NCBI RefSeq assembly: GCF_014698795.1
Contig: NZ_JACJTR010000007.1
Span: forward strand, 62,001-126,000
DNA length: 64,000 bases
Direction: 5' to 3'
Source: Nostoc sp. FACHB-892
GTDB lineage: Bacteria; Cyanobacteriota; Cyanobacteriia; Cyanobacteriales; Nostocaceae
Shown here: positions 44,707-53,142 of the stretch, piece by piece
How positions within the stretch are numbered: position 1 is the first letter of the stretch
Layout of the letters: every line of letters begins with the position of its first letter
Notes under the pieces: model-generated
What the model was told of the DNA's origin: nothing
What the model saw: the letters and a program-made list of their open reading frames with translations, nothing else
Database searches by the model: none
Position numbers and translations under genes: made by a program

Positions 44707-45732
44707 ATGTCTCGTTCTAAAGCTTTACAATATTACATCGTTTCCCGGTTGCTTCTTGCGCCACTTCAGCTATTAACAATCATCACGATTGTATTTCTTT
44801 TACTAAGAGCGACACCAGGAGATCCGGCAGATGCAATTCTTGGCGGGCGTGCGCCAGAAGCTGCTAAAGAAGAATTGCGAAAACAACTAGGTTTAAACCT
44901 TCCTCTGTGGCTACAGTACCTCAATTATTTGGGAAGCATACTGCGTTTTGATCTGGGAACGTCTTTAATGAGTCGCGGACAAAACGTTTGGGACATAATT
45001 GGGCAATATTTCCCGGCGACAGTGGAGTTAGCAGTATGTAGTATGGCGGTTGCACTCATCGTTGGAATTTTAGTTGGTACTTTTTCAGCTTCTCGTCCTG
45101 GGACATATTTTGATGTCGGTGGGCGCTTATTTGGGATCATCACCTACGCACTCCCTATGTTTTGGGCGGGAATGCTTTTGCAGTTGATTTTCTCAGTCCA
45201 ACTGGGTTGGTTTCCCAATTCCAACCGTTTTCCGCCTAATCTTCCGGCTCCCACTACTGTCACTGGATTGTATACAATTGATAGCTTACTCGGTGGAAAT
45301 TTTACCCAGCTTTTCACAGCTTTGCACCATCTTGCTCTACCGAGTCTCACTTTGGGAATTTTGCTGAGTGGGATTTTTGAGCGAATTGTGCGAGTGAATT
45401 TAAAGCAAACTTTGCAAGCAGATTATGTAGAAGCAGCTAGAGCCAGAGGTATTGGTGAAAATAAAATTTTAACCTCCCATGCCTTAAAAAATGCATTAAT
45501 TCCAGTGATTACAGTCTTAGGATTAACCTTTGCTTCTCTGTTAGGTGGAGCGATTTTGACAGAGGTAACATTTTCTTGGCCTGGGTTAGCTAATCGGCTG
45601 TATCAAGCGATCGCCGATCGCGATTATCCCACAGTCCAGGGAGTGTTGGTGTTTTTTGGTGCGATCGTTGTCAGTGCCAGCATTTTGATTGATATTTTAA
45701 ATGCTTATGTAGATCCTAGAATTCGATATTAA
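44707..45732 (+). CDS. ABC transporter permease, DppB/OppB type
   Basis: The 341-residue inner-membrane protein starts ALQYYIVSRLLLAPLQLLTI and has six hydrophobic segments. The Gly-rich motif after the N-terminus is present (LRATPGDPADAILGGRAPEA). The EAA loop reads YVEAARARGIGENKILTSHA, followed by LKNALIPVITVLGLTFASLL. It is probably the partner of the binding protein just upstream. The other permease (DppC type) lies 0.9 kb further on the opposite strand, which is unusual. No ATPase genes of this transporter are in the window. Confidence 0.9.
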   Translation: MSRSKALQYYIVSRLLLAPLQLLTIITIVFLLLRATPGDPADAILGGRAPEAAKEELRKQLGLNLPLWLQYLNYLGSILRFDLGTSLMSRGQNVWDIIGQYFPATVELAVCSMAVALIVGILVGTFSASRPGTYFDVGGRLFGIITYALPMFWAGMLLQLIFSVQLGWFPNSNRFPPNLPAPTTVTGLYTIDSLLGGNFTQLFTALHHLALPSLTLGILLSGIFERIVRVNLKQTLQADYVEAARARGIGENKILTSHALKNALIPVITVLGLTFASLLGGAILTEVTFSWPGLANRLYQAIADRDYPTVQGVLVFFGAIVVSASILIDILNAYVDPRIRY

Positions 45733-45796
45733 AAAATCTTATGATGAGTGGATTTTCCCAATTTGATTTCTCTTACTTATCACAATTTCAGCTAGT

Positions 45797-46507
45797 TCAA
45801 TTTTCTGTTTGACTACTATCCCTACGCCTACGTTCTTGTAATTGAAGGTGATGGCATGAACCCGCTATGGAATATTCGGTTGCCACTGACACTCCTTGTC
45901 TGCCACCAGATGCGGGTTTTAATTTCCAGTTACGCGCTTGTCTTAAAGTTTCTTCATCCAAGTTACGGTTTCCACTGGAGCGGATAAGGCGCACATTGGT
46001 GACATTACCTTGAGCATCAGTATCTACAGCTATTTGTACTCTGCCTTCTATACGTTTTCCTATTGCTGACTCTGGATACTTACTACGGCATTCTTGGCAA
46101 ACTGCGCGATGATTATCTGAAGTGTTAGTTTTTGGGGGTGTTGGCGCTGTCACTACTGTTGAAGGGTTTTCTGGTTGATTTCCACTCTTTAAATCGAGAG
46201 CAGTGTTAGAGCCAGAGCCACCAAGGTTATTTGATGGCAGTACATTACCGCTAACGGTACTGCTCTGGCTGGCTCTAGAATCTCTTACTATGCTCAAACA
46301 TTGTGTTAATTTTTTCTGAGGAGATTGTACTGTCGGAAACTGTTGAGTCTGCATCTCAACTGGCTTAAGTTGTTTAACTTGCTTAGACTTCTCACTTGCT
46401 TTTATAAAATGGCCTATATCTGAGAACAGTACGGGAATATGCAACACTAGCGAATTCATTGTACTGTAAGCAAAAAAACCGACAGCAATGCTAGAAAAGC
46501 TCATCAT
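45797..46507 (-). CDS. TonB-like energy-transducer protein (C-terminal TonB domain)
   Basis: The 236-residue protein has an N-terminal hydrophobic segment and a long Ser/Pro/Gln/Asn-rich linker (about 35-140). The C-terminal TonB-type beta/alpha domain reads YPESAIGKRIEGRVQIAVDT, VTNVRLIRSSGNRNLDEETL and NWKLKPASGGRQGVSV. A CQEC motif lies just before this domain. The architecture fits proteins that reach across the periplasm to outer-membrane receptors, although no ExbB/ExbD genes are near. It is convergent with the DppB-type permease gene, 64 bases from its stop. Confidence 0.8.
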   Translation of the reverse strand: MMSFSSIAVGFFAYSTMNSLVLHIPVLFSDIGHFIKASEKSKQVKQLKPVEMQTQQFPTVQSPQKKLTQCLSIVRDSRASQSSTVSGNVLPSNNLGGSGSNTALDLKSGNQPENPSTVVTAPTPPKTNTSDNHRAVCQECRSKYPESAIGKRIEGRVQIAVDTDAQGNVTNVRLIRSSGNRNLDEETLRQARNWKLKPASGGRQGVSVATEYSIAGSCHHLQLQERRRRDSSQTEN

Positions 46508-46660
46508 CTAAGTCACCCAATTATTACCGCAAGTTACTAATGATTTGTGAGAGAGAAAAAAGCTGAAAAGCTTATAAATACGTATTTTTGATTACCGTAT
46601 TTTCTCACAATTCAATTCGGATTACTATAGTTAAATGATATTGCAAATCTTTTGACAAAC

Positions 46661-47776
46661 CTATCTTCTCAAACTACGAGGATCAAGTGCATCTCTCAGC
46701 CCATCACCGAGTAAGTTGAATGCTAACACTGTAAGGATAATTAACACAGCAGGCGGCCAAATTAACCAAGGTTGCAATACCAAAATTGAAGCATTACTAG
46801 CCAGAGAAAGCATATTCCCCCAAGATGGGTCTGGTTGTTGAATACCCAAGCCGATGAGACTCAGTATCGCTTCTGCGCCAATAAAGCTGGGAATTGCAAG
46901 AGTAGCAGAGATAATTACATAACTAGCCGTTTGCGGTAAAACGTGGCGGAGGATAATATAAAGTGGGTTCCCACCCATTGCACGCGAGGCTTGAACAAAT
47001 TCTCGCTCTTTAATTGATAGTACCTGTCCGCGAATGACTCGTGCTAAACCAGCCCAGCTAATAACCGAAGTAATCACCACAATTAGTAAAAAGCGCTGAG
47101 TACTGCTTAAACCAGGTGGTAAGACTGCTCCCAAAGTCACTAAAAGATAAATACTAGGAAAAGTCATTAGCACTTCTGCCAAGCGCATAATGACGCTATC
47201 AGTCACACCGCCAAAATAGCCAGAAATTCCCCCGATGAGCAAACCGAGGGGATAGGTAATGATAATGCCAAAAATCCCAATAAACATACTGATGCGACCG
47301 CCATGCAAGAGGCGACTAAATTGGTCGCGGCCTTGGTCATCAGTACCCAATATATTGACTTTTGCGCCAGTTGTTGTACCAAATAAATGCCAATTTAAAG
47401 GAATACCAGGAAAGATTGTAACTTCATCCCACTTCGGGGGTAGTGGCAAACTCATCTGCAACAATCGGTATTCTGGGCCAGAAACAAATAGACGCAGGGG
47501 TGATGGCTTTTTGAAGTCTACAATAAGTTCGCGATCGCCTGTTTCTAAATTCGTGTCTCCCTGAGTTGTTGGATAAACATGGGGCCCGATAAACTGCCCT
47601 GACTGAGAAACCCAGTGTATTTTAGTTGGTGGGAGCAGTGAACCATTGGGCTGTGAGGCGTAAGGGTCATAAGGAGCCACGAAATCAGCTGCAATTACTG
47701 CTATGTAGAAAATTAACAGCAAAATTGCCCCAAATCGTGCCAAAGGATTTTTCTTTAGTCGTCGCCACCAATCCAT
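46661..47776 (-). CDS. ABC transporter permease, DppC/OppC type
   Basis: The 371-residue protein begins DWWRRLKKNPLARFGAILLL (the OppC N-terminal helix), has a long periplasmic insert (about 35-135) and the permease core (GTDDQGRDQFSRLLHGGRIS, then REFVQASRAMGGNPLYIILR for the EAA loop). It ends with LAFNLLGDGLRDALDPR. It should pair with a DppB-type protein, and the gene at 44707-45732 is the natural candidate, although they are on opposite strands with a TonB-like gene between. The insert of about 100 residues is longer than in E. coli DppC. Confidence 0.88.
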   Translation of the reverse strand: MDWWRRLKKNPLARFGAILLLIFYIAVIAADFVAPYDPYASQPNGSLLPPTKIHWVSQSGQFIGPHVYPTTQGDTNLETGDRELIVDFKKPSPLRLFVSGPEYRLLQMSLPLPPKWDEVTIFPGIPLNWHLFGTTTGAKVNILGTDDQGRDQFSRLLHGGRISMFIGIFGIIITYPLGLLIGGISGYFGGVTDSVIMRLAEVLMTFPSIYLLVTLGAVLPPGLSSTQRFLLIVVITSVISWAGLARVIRGQVLSIKEREFVQASRAMGGNPLYIILRHVLPQTASYVIISATLAIPSFIGAEAILSLIGLGIQQPDPSWGNMLSLASNASILVLQPWLIWPPAVLIILTVLAFNLLGDGLRDALDPRSLRR

Positions 47777-47874
47777 AGTAGTTAGGAGTTATAAATTAGG
47801 AGTTATGAGTTATTAAAGTTTTATCTTAATTCATAACTCATGATTAATAATTTTCAACTCCTAACTCTCAACTT

Positions 47875-48756
47875 CTAATTCCCCACTCCTAACTTCTCTA
47901 AATATCGCTGCTGTTCTTGCTGTTGTTTTTCGTGTTCTACAACAAACACATTTGAGTAGAGATTAGCCAGAATTTGTTTTCCCTGCTGTGTGAGTGATAG
48001 ATAATGCAGTCCCTCTTGGATATAGGGAAAGACACCATTCCAGTAAAACTTAGCGTAGTTATTCCGTAAATCAGCAGGAGTTTGATAGCCCAAAACTTTA
48101 TTTACACCAGTTTCTTCAAACTCGTAAAATAAAGAAGTAATTTTTTTCAGATAACGCGGGTCGCTTAGTTGCCCAATCAAATCAGCAGCCCGGACTAACC
48201 CGGCAAAGCACTTTGTATCTTGATGATCTTCTGCCGCAGGCACAGGAAAGCGGGTCAATTCAATATTGCTCTTAATAGCCTCAGCATCTATTAACTTGTG
48301 ACCTCCAAAACGCTCATCAATAAAAAGCTTGGCTCTATCAACATGATACGGCGTAAGACTCGCATCAGAAGCGCCAGGAGCTAAAGAAATCATTTTGCCA
48401 TTTTTACCTGTGGCATATAAGCCTGCGGCTTCTCGGTCTTGTCGGCAAACTCCTTTAACATAGCCAATATCATGACTCAGTAAGGAAATAATACAATGCA
48501 ACCAATCTTCACTGGAAACACCGCCTTCCCGAATGTGTTTGCCACGTAAGATTTCTTGCCCCACCAGGGTAACAAGGACTGTGTGTTCAACATTGTGATA
48601 AAGGGCGTCACTATTGGCAATGTTTTCCAAAGCCATGTTACCAGCCCAGGCGATAATGTCCTGATAATCATTTTTGAAGCAACCGTAGGTGCGACGGTAA
48701 CCTTCTCGAATTTCATTTACAAAGGCATCAATTAAAATTTCAGTGGCATTGAACAT
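47875..48756 (-). CDS. HD-domain metal-dependent phosphohydrolase-like protein
   Basis: The protein has the HD-superfamily metal motif: H54 and H58 in ALYHNVEHTVL, and H95-D96 in SLLSHDIGYVKG. Further His and Asp candidates lie around VDRAKLFIDERFGG and VRAADLIGQLSD. These enzymes cleave phosphate ester or nucleotide bonds; the substrate is unknown here. Length is 293 aa, with a Gln-rich helical C-terminus (VEHEKQQQEQQRYL). It lies 98 bases downstream of the DppC-type gene's start in the upstream direction and may be transcribed alone. No regulator or nucleotide cyclase domain is attached. Confidence 0.8.
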   Translation of the reverse strand: MFNATEILIDAFVNEIREGYRRTYGCFKNDYQDIIAWAGNMALENIANSDALYHNVEHTVLVTLVGQEILRGKHIREGGVSSEDWLHCIISLLSHDIGYVKGVCRQDREAAGLYATGKNGKMISLAPGASDASLTPYHVDRAKLFIDERFGGHKLIDAEAIKSNIELTRFPVPAAEDHQDTKCFAGLVRAADLIGQLSDPRYLKKITSLFYEFEETGVNKVLGYQTPADLRNNYAKFYWNGVFPYIQEGLHYLSLTQQGKQILANLYSNVFVVEHEKQQQEQQRYLEKLGVGN

Positions 48757-49224
48757 ATCTGGTTTCTCTGGTAAATACCAATTATTTATTGATTGATTTT
48801 AAAATTCCATAATCAGGGCCAACCTTGCTGGAATTTCGGGCAATGGATTTGCTCCTTTGTAACTCACGTGTAGCTGTGAACGCTAGCTTGATCTATTCCT
48901 AAATTGCGTAGTAAAGAATGGTTTCCTGGCAATACAAAGGAGTCAGAGGAATTATTGATGCTGTACAGACATTTTTATCAATATAATTTTATACATAAAG
49001 TTTGGATTTAAAATTAGATAAATCTAGATTACTTCACTAGTTTTTCATATCTAACCATTGGTTGACGGTGATCTAAATCCATGTACTGTGTGACCTTGAG
49101 TAGCTAGATGAGATGAGATAATTATTTGTATCACAACTTACCTAAAATCCCCAAGATTTTTTTAGTAGTAATTACTCTTACCAAAATTGTTTGATTATAT
49201 ACAGTTATATTAAAGGCATTTACT
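48757..49224. other. Intergenic region without a gene
   Basis: No frame with coding character was found. The region is AT-rich and probably contains the promoters of the HD-protein gene (left) and the small genes to the right. Confidence 0.5.
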
Positions 49225-49332
49225 ATGTTAAAGGCATTATTCCTGGGTGCTGGTTTAGGAATCGCGATCGCTCGAACTGCATCATTGCCACCATCGGTGA
49301 CAATGATGCAGCGCCGGCAAAATTTAATTTAA
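49225..49332 (+). CDS. Small hypothetical protein (35 aa) containing a strong DNA hairpin
   Basis: The frame reads MLKALFLGAGLGIAIARTAS, then LPPSVTMMQRRQNLI and a stop. It starts with a hydrophobic helix and ends with basic residues. Its codons include a near-perfect 35-nt hairpin (49277-49311), which is unusual for coding sequence, so the reading frame may be accidental. No ribosome site is convincing. The following gene starts about 190 bases later. Confidence 0.35.
   Translation: MLKALFLGAGLGIAIARTASLPPSVTMMQRRQNLI
49277..49311 (+). repeat. 35-nt near-perfect hairpin
   Basis: CTGCATCATTGCCACC (49277-49292) pairs with 49296-49311 with one mismatch, around a 3-nt ATC loop. It lies inside the 35-codon frame. 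The short loop and long stem suggest a functional RNA structure or a terminator, though no T-run follows. Confidence 0.6.
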
Positions 49333-49522
49333 GCGATCGCCAAATCCCTATATAAGAAAATAAAAGCCAGTGTTAGGCACTCATAGAATCGGGCGTGTTA
49401 TGTCTGCGTCCGATTTTAATGATTTCTCTGGCAACGATCGCAGTTACTCTACTCTTGCCTATTGTGCGATCGCATTTACCAATGGGAATCATAACAAACA
49501 GATTCACCACGGTAAATATTCA

Positions 49523-49999
49523 ATGGCTTACCAAAACATCACCGCTTCCCTTTCTCCAGCAGATATCCAAGAAATTAAAGCAGCCTTTGCCACTATCCAA
49601 ACAAAGATGCCGTTTCTGGTGACTCTAAGTGTGGAAGAACGACGCAAGTTATTTAAGATGGGCGATAAAAGCCTAGCCTTTGTCAACACCAGCCTAACTG
49701 CTGCTCAATCTAACCGAGAAATTCTACCAGCCAGCTTTGATGTAGACGAATTTGTGCGGGATTATCAACTAGCAGCGACGCTTACCGAACTTTTGATTGG
49801 ATTGCGACAACTGACAGAACAGGTAGATGATACCCTAATGGCAGTCGGCAGCGAGGCAATGGGCAGCAGTTTGACAGTTTACGACTACGTGAAGACAGCC
49901 GCTAAGAAAACTCCAGGGTTAAAAACTATTGCTGAACAGTTAGGCGATCGTTTTAAAGCTATTAAAAATAAACCTAGCAAAGCTGCTTCTGATTCATAG
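49523..49999 (+). CDS. Hypothetical helical protein
   Basis: I use the ATG at 49523, which begins MAYQNITASLSPADIQEIKA; the frame is open upstream to 49370 but that part is low in coding character. The product, 158 aa, is mainly alpha-helical (FATIQTKMPFLVTLSVEERR, DVDEFVRDYQLAATLTELLI, SSLTVYDYVKTAAKKTPGLK) and soluble. It resembles a small conserved cyanobacterial protein group without known function. A MITE follows directly after its stop. Confidence 0.6.
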   Translation: MAYQNITASLSPADIQEIKAAFATIQTKMPFLVTLSVEERRKLFKMGDKSLAFVNTSLTAAQSNREILPASFDVDEFVRDYQLAATLTELLIGLRQLTEQVDDTLMAVGSEAMGSSLTVYDYVKTAAKKTPGLKTIAEQLGDRFKAIKNKPSKAASDS

Positions 50000-50020
50000 G
50001 CATAATATTGCCATTCTGTT

Positions 50021-50125
50021 TATAGCCGTTCTCGCTTGCGTTAAATACAAGCATTCGTAGGGGCACAGCAATGCTGTGCCCTTACCGCGTATCTGGTGTA
50101 CTGCATTCAAACAATAAGTGCTGTA
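50021..50125. mobile_element. MITE-like element, family A, copy 3 (about 105 bp)
   Basis: The left end TATAGCCGTTCTCGCTTGCG and the right end (GTACTGCATTCAAACAATAA...CTGTA) match the ends of copy 1 with substitutions. The centre is a self-complementary GGGCACAGCAATGCTGTGCC. It lies 21 bases after the preceding stop. Confidence 0.65.
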
Positions 50126-50167
50126 GTCTTTGAACTCCGTGAATGAGTAGTTAAACCTCATTAATAA

Positions 50168-50480
50168 GTCTTTGATACTCGTCGGCGAGTCTTTTATACT
50201 CGTGGACGAGTCTTTTATACTCGTGAGCGAGTCTTTTATACTCGTGGACGAGTCTTTTATACTCGTGGACGAGTCTTTTATACTCGTGAGCGAGTCTTTT
50301 ATACTCGTGAGCGAGTCTTTTATACTCGTGGACGAGTCTTTTATACTCGTGGACGAGTCTTTTATACTCGTGAGCGAGTTTTTTATACTCGTGGACGAGT
50401 TTTTTATACTCGTGGACGAGTCTTTTATACTCGTGAGCGAGTTTTTTATACTCGTGAGCGAGTCTTTTATACTCGTGAGT
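50168..50480. repeat. 21-bp tandem repeat array (15 units), open on both strands
   Basis: The unit is ACTCGTGGACGAGTCTTTTAT or ACTCGTGAGCGAGTCTTTTAT (two main variants). Each unit contains a 5-bp inverted repeat (ACTCG...CGAGT). Because 21 is divisible by three and the unit lacks stops, both strands have an open frame across it. The minus strand (50151-50492, 113 codons) gives 7-residue HEYKRLV/HEYKKLA units, and the plus strand gives ESFILVD/ESFILVS. The minus-strand product would be a regular heptad coiled coil, but no ribosome site was recognised. It is either a VNTR or an unusual short coiled-coil gene. Confidence 0.9.
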
Positions 50481-50572
50481 AAAGATTAACATTAAGTTTG
50501 TTATCTTACTTCGCGTTTTCTCTCTGCCCCTAATCCCCAGTTCCCAGTACCTACTCCCGCGATCGCTTTCAG

Positions 50573-52186
50573 TTAAAAATCAAAGGTTGTACGAAGCACA
50601 CCCACATACTGCGTATCATTTCTACTGTCGTTTTCTGGGTTGAAAATCACCCAAAAACCAGGAGTTACTGAGATATTATCGTTCAGGCGGTAGCGATAGA
50701 ATGCTTCAATATGGTAGGCGGTGTCTCGATCTTGACGAACATCACTGTTAGAAACACGCGGTGGTATACCAAAGAGAATTCCTGGCAAGTTACCCCTACC
50801 CCCTACATCAGGGAACGACACACCAATTGCCCCAAACCAGACGTTGGCATTGTCACCACTGTTCACAAATAGAGAATCTGTTCCACCCCTGCCATTAGAA
50901 ATATCACTCAAACCGGAGTTCTTGGCATTTGCCCAAATATATCCACCCCAACCGTGGACTTGGAAATTCGGGGAGAAGCGATAGAATCCCTGTGCGCCGA
51001 CAATATCGTTGGAAGTAGCAATGTTGTTGCCAAAGGGAGCGTTTGACAAGGTGCTACCCGTCCCAGCTGTGACATCAACTACTCCACCAGGGCTATAGCC
51101 ATGAGAGTAGGCAATACCAATAGCTCCTTGCTCACCATAATAGGCTAAGTGCGCCAGGGCATTGTAGCCGCCATCAAACAAGCCGTTACTAGCCGATGGC
51201 ACATTGGGACTGCTGGCTAAATAGCCCAACGTGAGAGTCAAGTCTTTGGTAATATTCCAGTTAGCGGCTGCACCCCCGCCACCTCGTCGGAATAAAGGAC
51301 TGTATGACCCAAAAAGTGAGGGAACCCCATTGCCGTCGTCAGCGATTGTGGCGGGAGTGACGGTGGTTGAAATATCGGTGTAACCAATACCTGTGGGCCC
51401 AACAACAAAGTTAAGAGATTCACTAACTGGGAAGTAATAACGAACGTGGGGAATTATCAGTGTATTGTTGCTGTCGTTGTCGAAGTTTAGGCGTGTCATG
51501 CCTGTACCTGTGGCTGCGGCAATTTGGCTTGTACCATTAGAATTGGCAAAGTTGCCAAACTCCAGCCGGACTCGCAACAAATCTTTCCCTGTGAAACTAC
51601 TCTCAAAGTTGAGACGACCCCGGTTTGCAAAGTAGATACGGGAGTCATCATCTTCGCCACCTACTCTATTACCAAACGTATCACTAATGGCGGTAATAAT
51701 TTGAGCATTCAGCCTAGTAGTAGTGGAAAACTGCTGCGCCTCCAGTGTTGCTGTACGTGCCTCTAGGGTATCAACTCGTCCGCGCAGAGTTGCCAGTTCG
51801 GTTGCAAAGTCTGACTGCAACTTTTGCAATACTGCCAAGTCCTGCTTATTAACTAAATCACTAGTAGCTGTGGCAATCAACTCATTAATACGATCTAAAC
51901 AAGCATTTAAACCTGCGGCAAATTCATAACGGGTTAAGGCACGGTTACCACGATAGGTGGAATTGGGATAACCTGCAATACAGCCGTAGCGTTCGACCAG
52001 CGATTGTAATGCACCAAATGCCCAATCGGTTGGTTGTACATCAGAAAACTGTGAAACAGAATTGACTTGTCCCTGCAAATTTCTATTAGTATCTGTTGCA
52101 TTAGAATCATCTTCTGGAGGTGCTGCCCAAACTGCTGGGATTGCCAAAAATAGGAGAAAAAAGCTATGAAAAATAATTTTTAGCAT
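50573..52186 (-). CDS. Iron-uptake-type porin (SLH domain plus OprB beta-barrel)
   Basis: The 537-residue protein has a signal peptide (MLKIIFHSFFLLFLAIPAVW). An S-layer-homology domain at about 45-110 (FSDVQPTDWAFGALQSLVER, GYPNSTYRGNRALTRYEFAA) anchors it to peptidoglycan. A coiled coil (LQSDFATELATLRGRVDTLE) follows, then a beta-barrel of the OprB type, ending in a strand with Phe at the last position (VGVLRTTFDF). This is the standard cyanobacterial outer-membrane porin layout. Some members take part in inorganic-iron uptake, which is family knowledge. Substrate preference is not readable. Confidence 0.9.
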   Translation of the reverse strand: MLKIIFHSFFLLFLAIPAVWAAPPEDDSNATDTNRNLQGQVNSVSQFSDVQPTDWAFGALQSLVERYGCIAGYPNSTYRGNRALTRYEFAAGLNACLDRINELIATATSDLVNKQDLAVLQKLQSDFATELATLRGRVDTLEARTATLEAQQFSTTTRLNAQIITAISDTFGNRVGGEDDDSRIYFANRGRLNFESSFTGKDLLRVRLEFGNFANSNGTSQIAAATGTGMTRLNFDNDSNNTLIIPHVRYYFPVSESLNFVVGPTGIGYTDISTTVTPATIADDGNGVPSLFGSYSPLFRRGGGGAAANWNITKDLTLTLGYLASSPNVPSASNGLFDGGYNALAHLAYYGEQGAIGIAYSHGYSPGGVVDVTAGTGSTLSNAPFGNNIATSNDIVGAQGFYRFSPNFQVHGWGGYIWANAKNSGLSDISNGRGGTDSLFVNSGDNANVWFGAIGVSFPDVGGRGNLPGILFGIPPRVSNSDVRQDRDTAYHIEAFYRYRLNDNISVTPGFWVIFNPENDSRNDTQYVGVLRTTFDF

Positions 52187-53142
52187 TGACTTATTAGTTG
52201 AAATGGTTAAATTCTGACTTCGTAGTTAAGGAATCGCTCAGAAACAAATTACTTATTTGCTGAGAGGTAATAAAGATTCAAATCATTTTGAAGTGTGATC
52301 TGATGGTTCCATTTCCTATGGAACTCAAACTTCTCTAAGTAGACGTTTTACTAGCCGAGTCCTACCAGATTAGCCTTACATTTATCAACTTATCAGGTAA
52401 TTTATTCTGGTGCGATTTTTTAATACAATTTTTAGCGTAAACGTAGCTTAACTTAATCTAGCTACCGCACTTATTTTGTCGATTCCCACTAATATTGTCA
52501 GAAATACTTAGCAAAGAATTTTCCACAAGCGATCGCAAGGGTTTTGAGATTGCTTATCTACAAGATGCTACCCTAAAGAAGTATGTAATTAACTTACATT
52601 AAAAGCTAGCTATCCCTCGTCTAAGACTTTTGTCAGTACATTTTAGAAACTAAGCTTTTTGTAATCAATACTTAAGTACCCAATCAATAACTGACCTTTG
52701 AATTTTGACCTTATGTATATAGTTATTTGAGTAATATTCCTGATGAGCAGAATATTCTAAGCACTAAAGATCAGTAAATTATTATTGATAAATGGAAAAA
52801 AGTTTTTAAACAGTGTTGCAGTAGAAATCGAATTAATTAACAGCGTACTTCATCGTTAAATTCAGCTTGCTGTGACTAAAAGGAGGTTTGAAAAGTATTA
52901 TGCAAAACATCAAACTCATCAAAGACTTAACCCCCTGCCTCTCTTTTGGGGACTTGATTGCTTATTAAACTCGAAGAACCTCACCCTGCCAAAACTACGC
53001 TTTGTCTTCCCTCCCCGCAAGCGGGGAGAGAATTAAGACGAGCCAACGTGGTCTTCTTTTAAGAAATCGGGGATATGACTTTTCCCGAATGATTTAGCTC
53101 AGAATTACGAATTACGCCACAGCAGTACTAGATGGATGCAAA
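52187..53142. other. Long intergenic region
   Basis: No gene is supported in these 956 bases. The left half is the porin leader and is AT-rich. A patch at 52880-53040 (AGGAGGTTTGAAAAGTATTA, then CCCTCCCCGCAAGCGGGGAG) resembles mobile-element end sequence and a short GC hairpin. The MFS gene ends at the right edge. Confidence 0.5.

Noticed and set aside
49370-49522. N-terminal extension of the hypothetical gene at 49523
   Set aside because: The upstream 51 codons include HIP1-rich text and no conserved character. The ATG at 49523 begins sequence of clear protein composition.
50151-50492. CRISPR array
   Set aside because: The 21-bp units are contiguous with no unique spacers, the repeat is too short and no cas genes are present. 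It is a simple tandem array.
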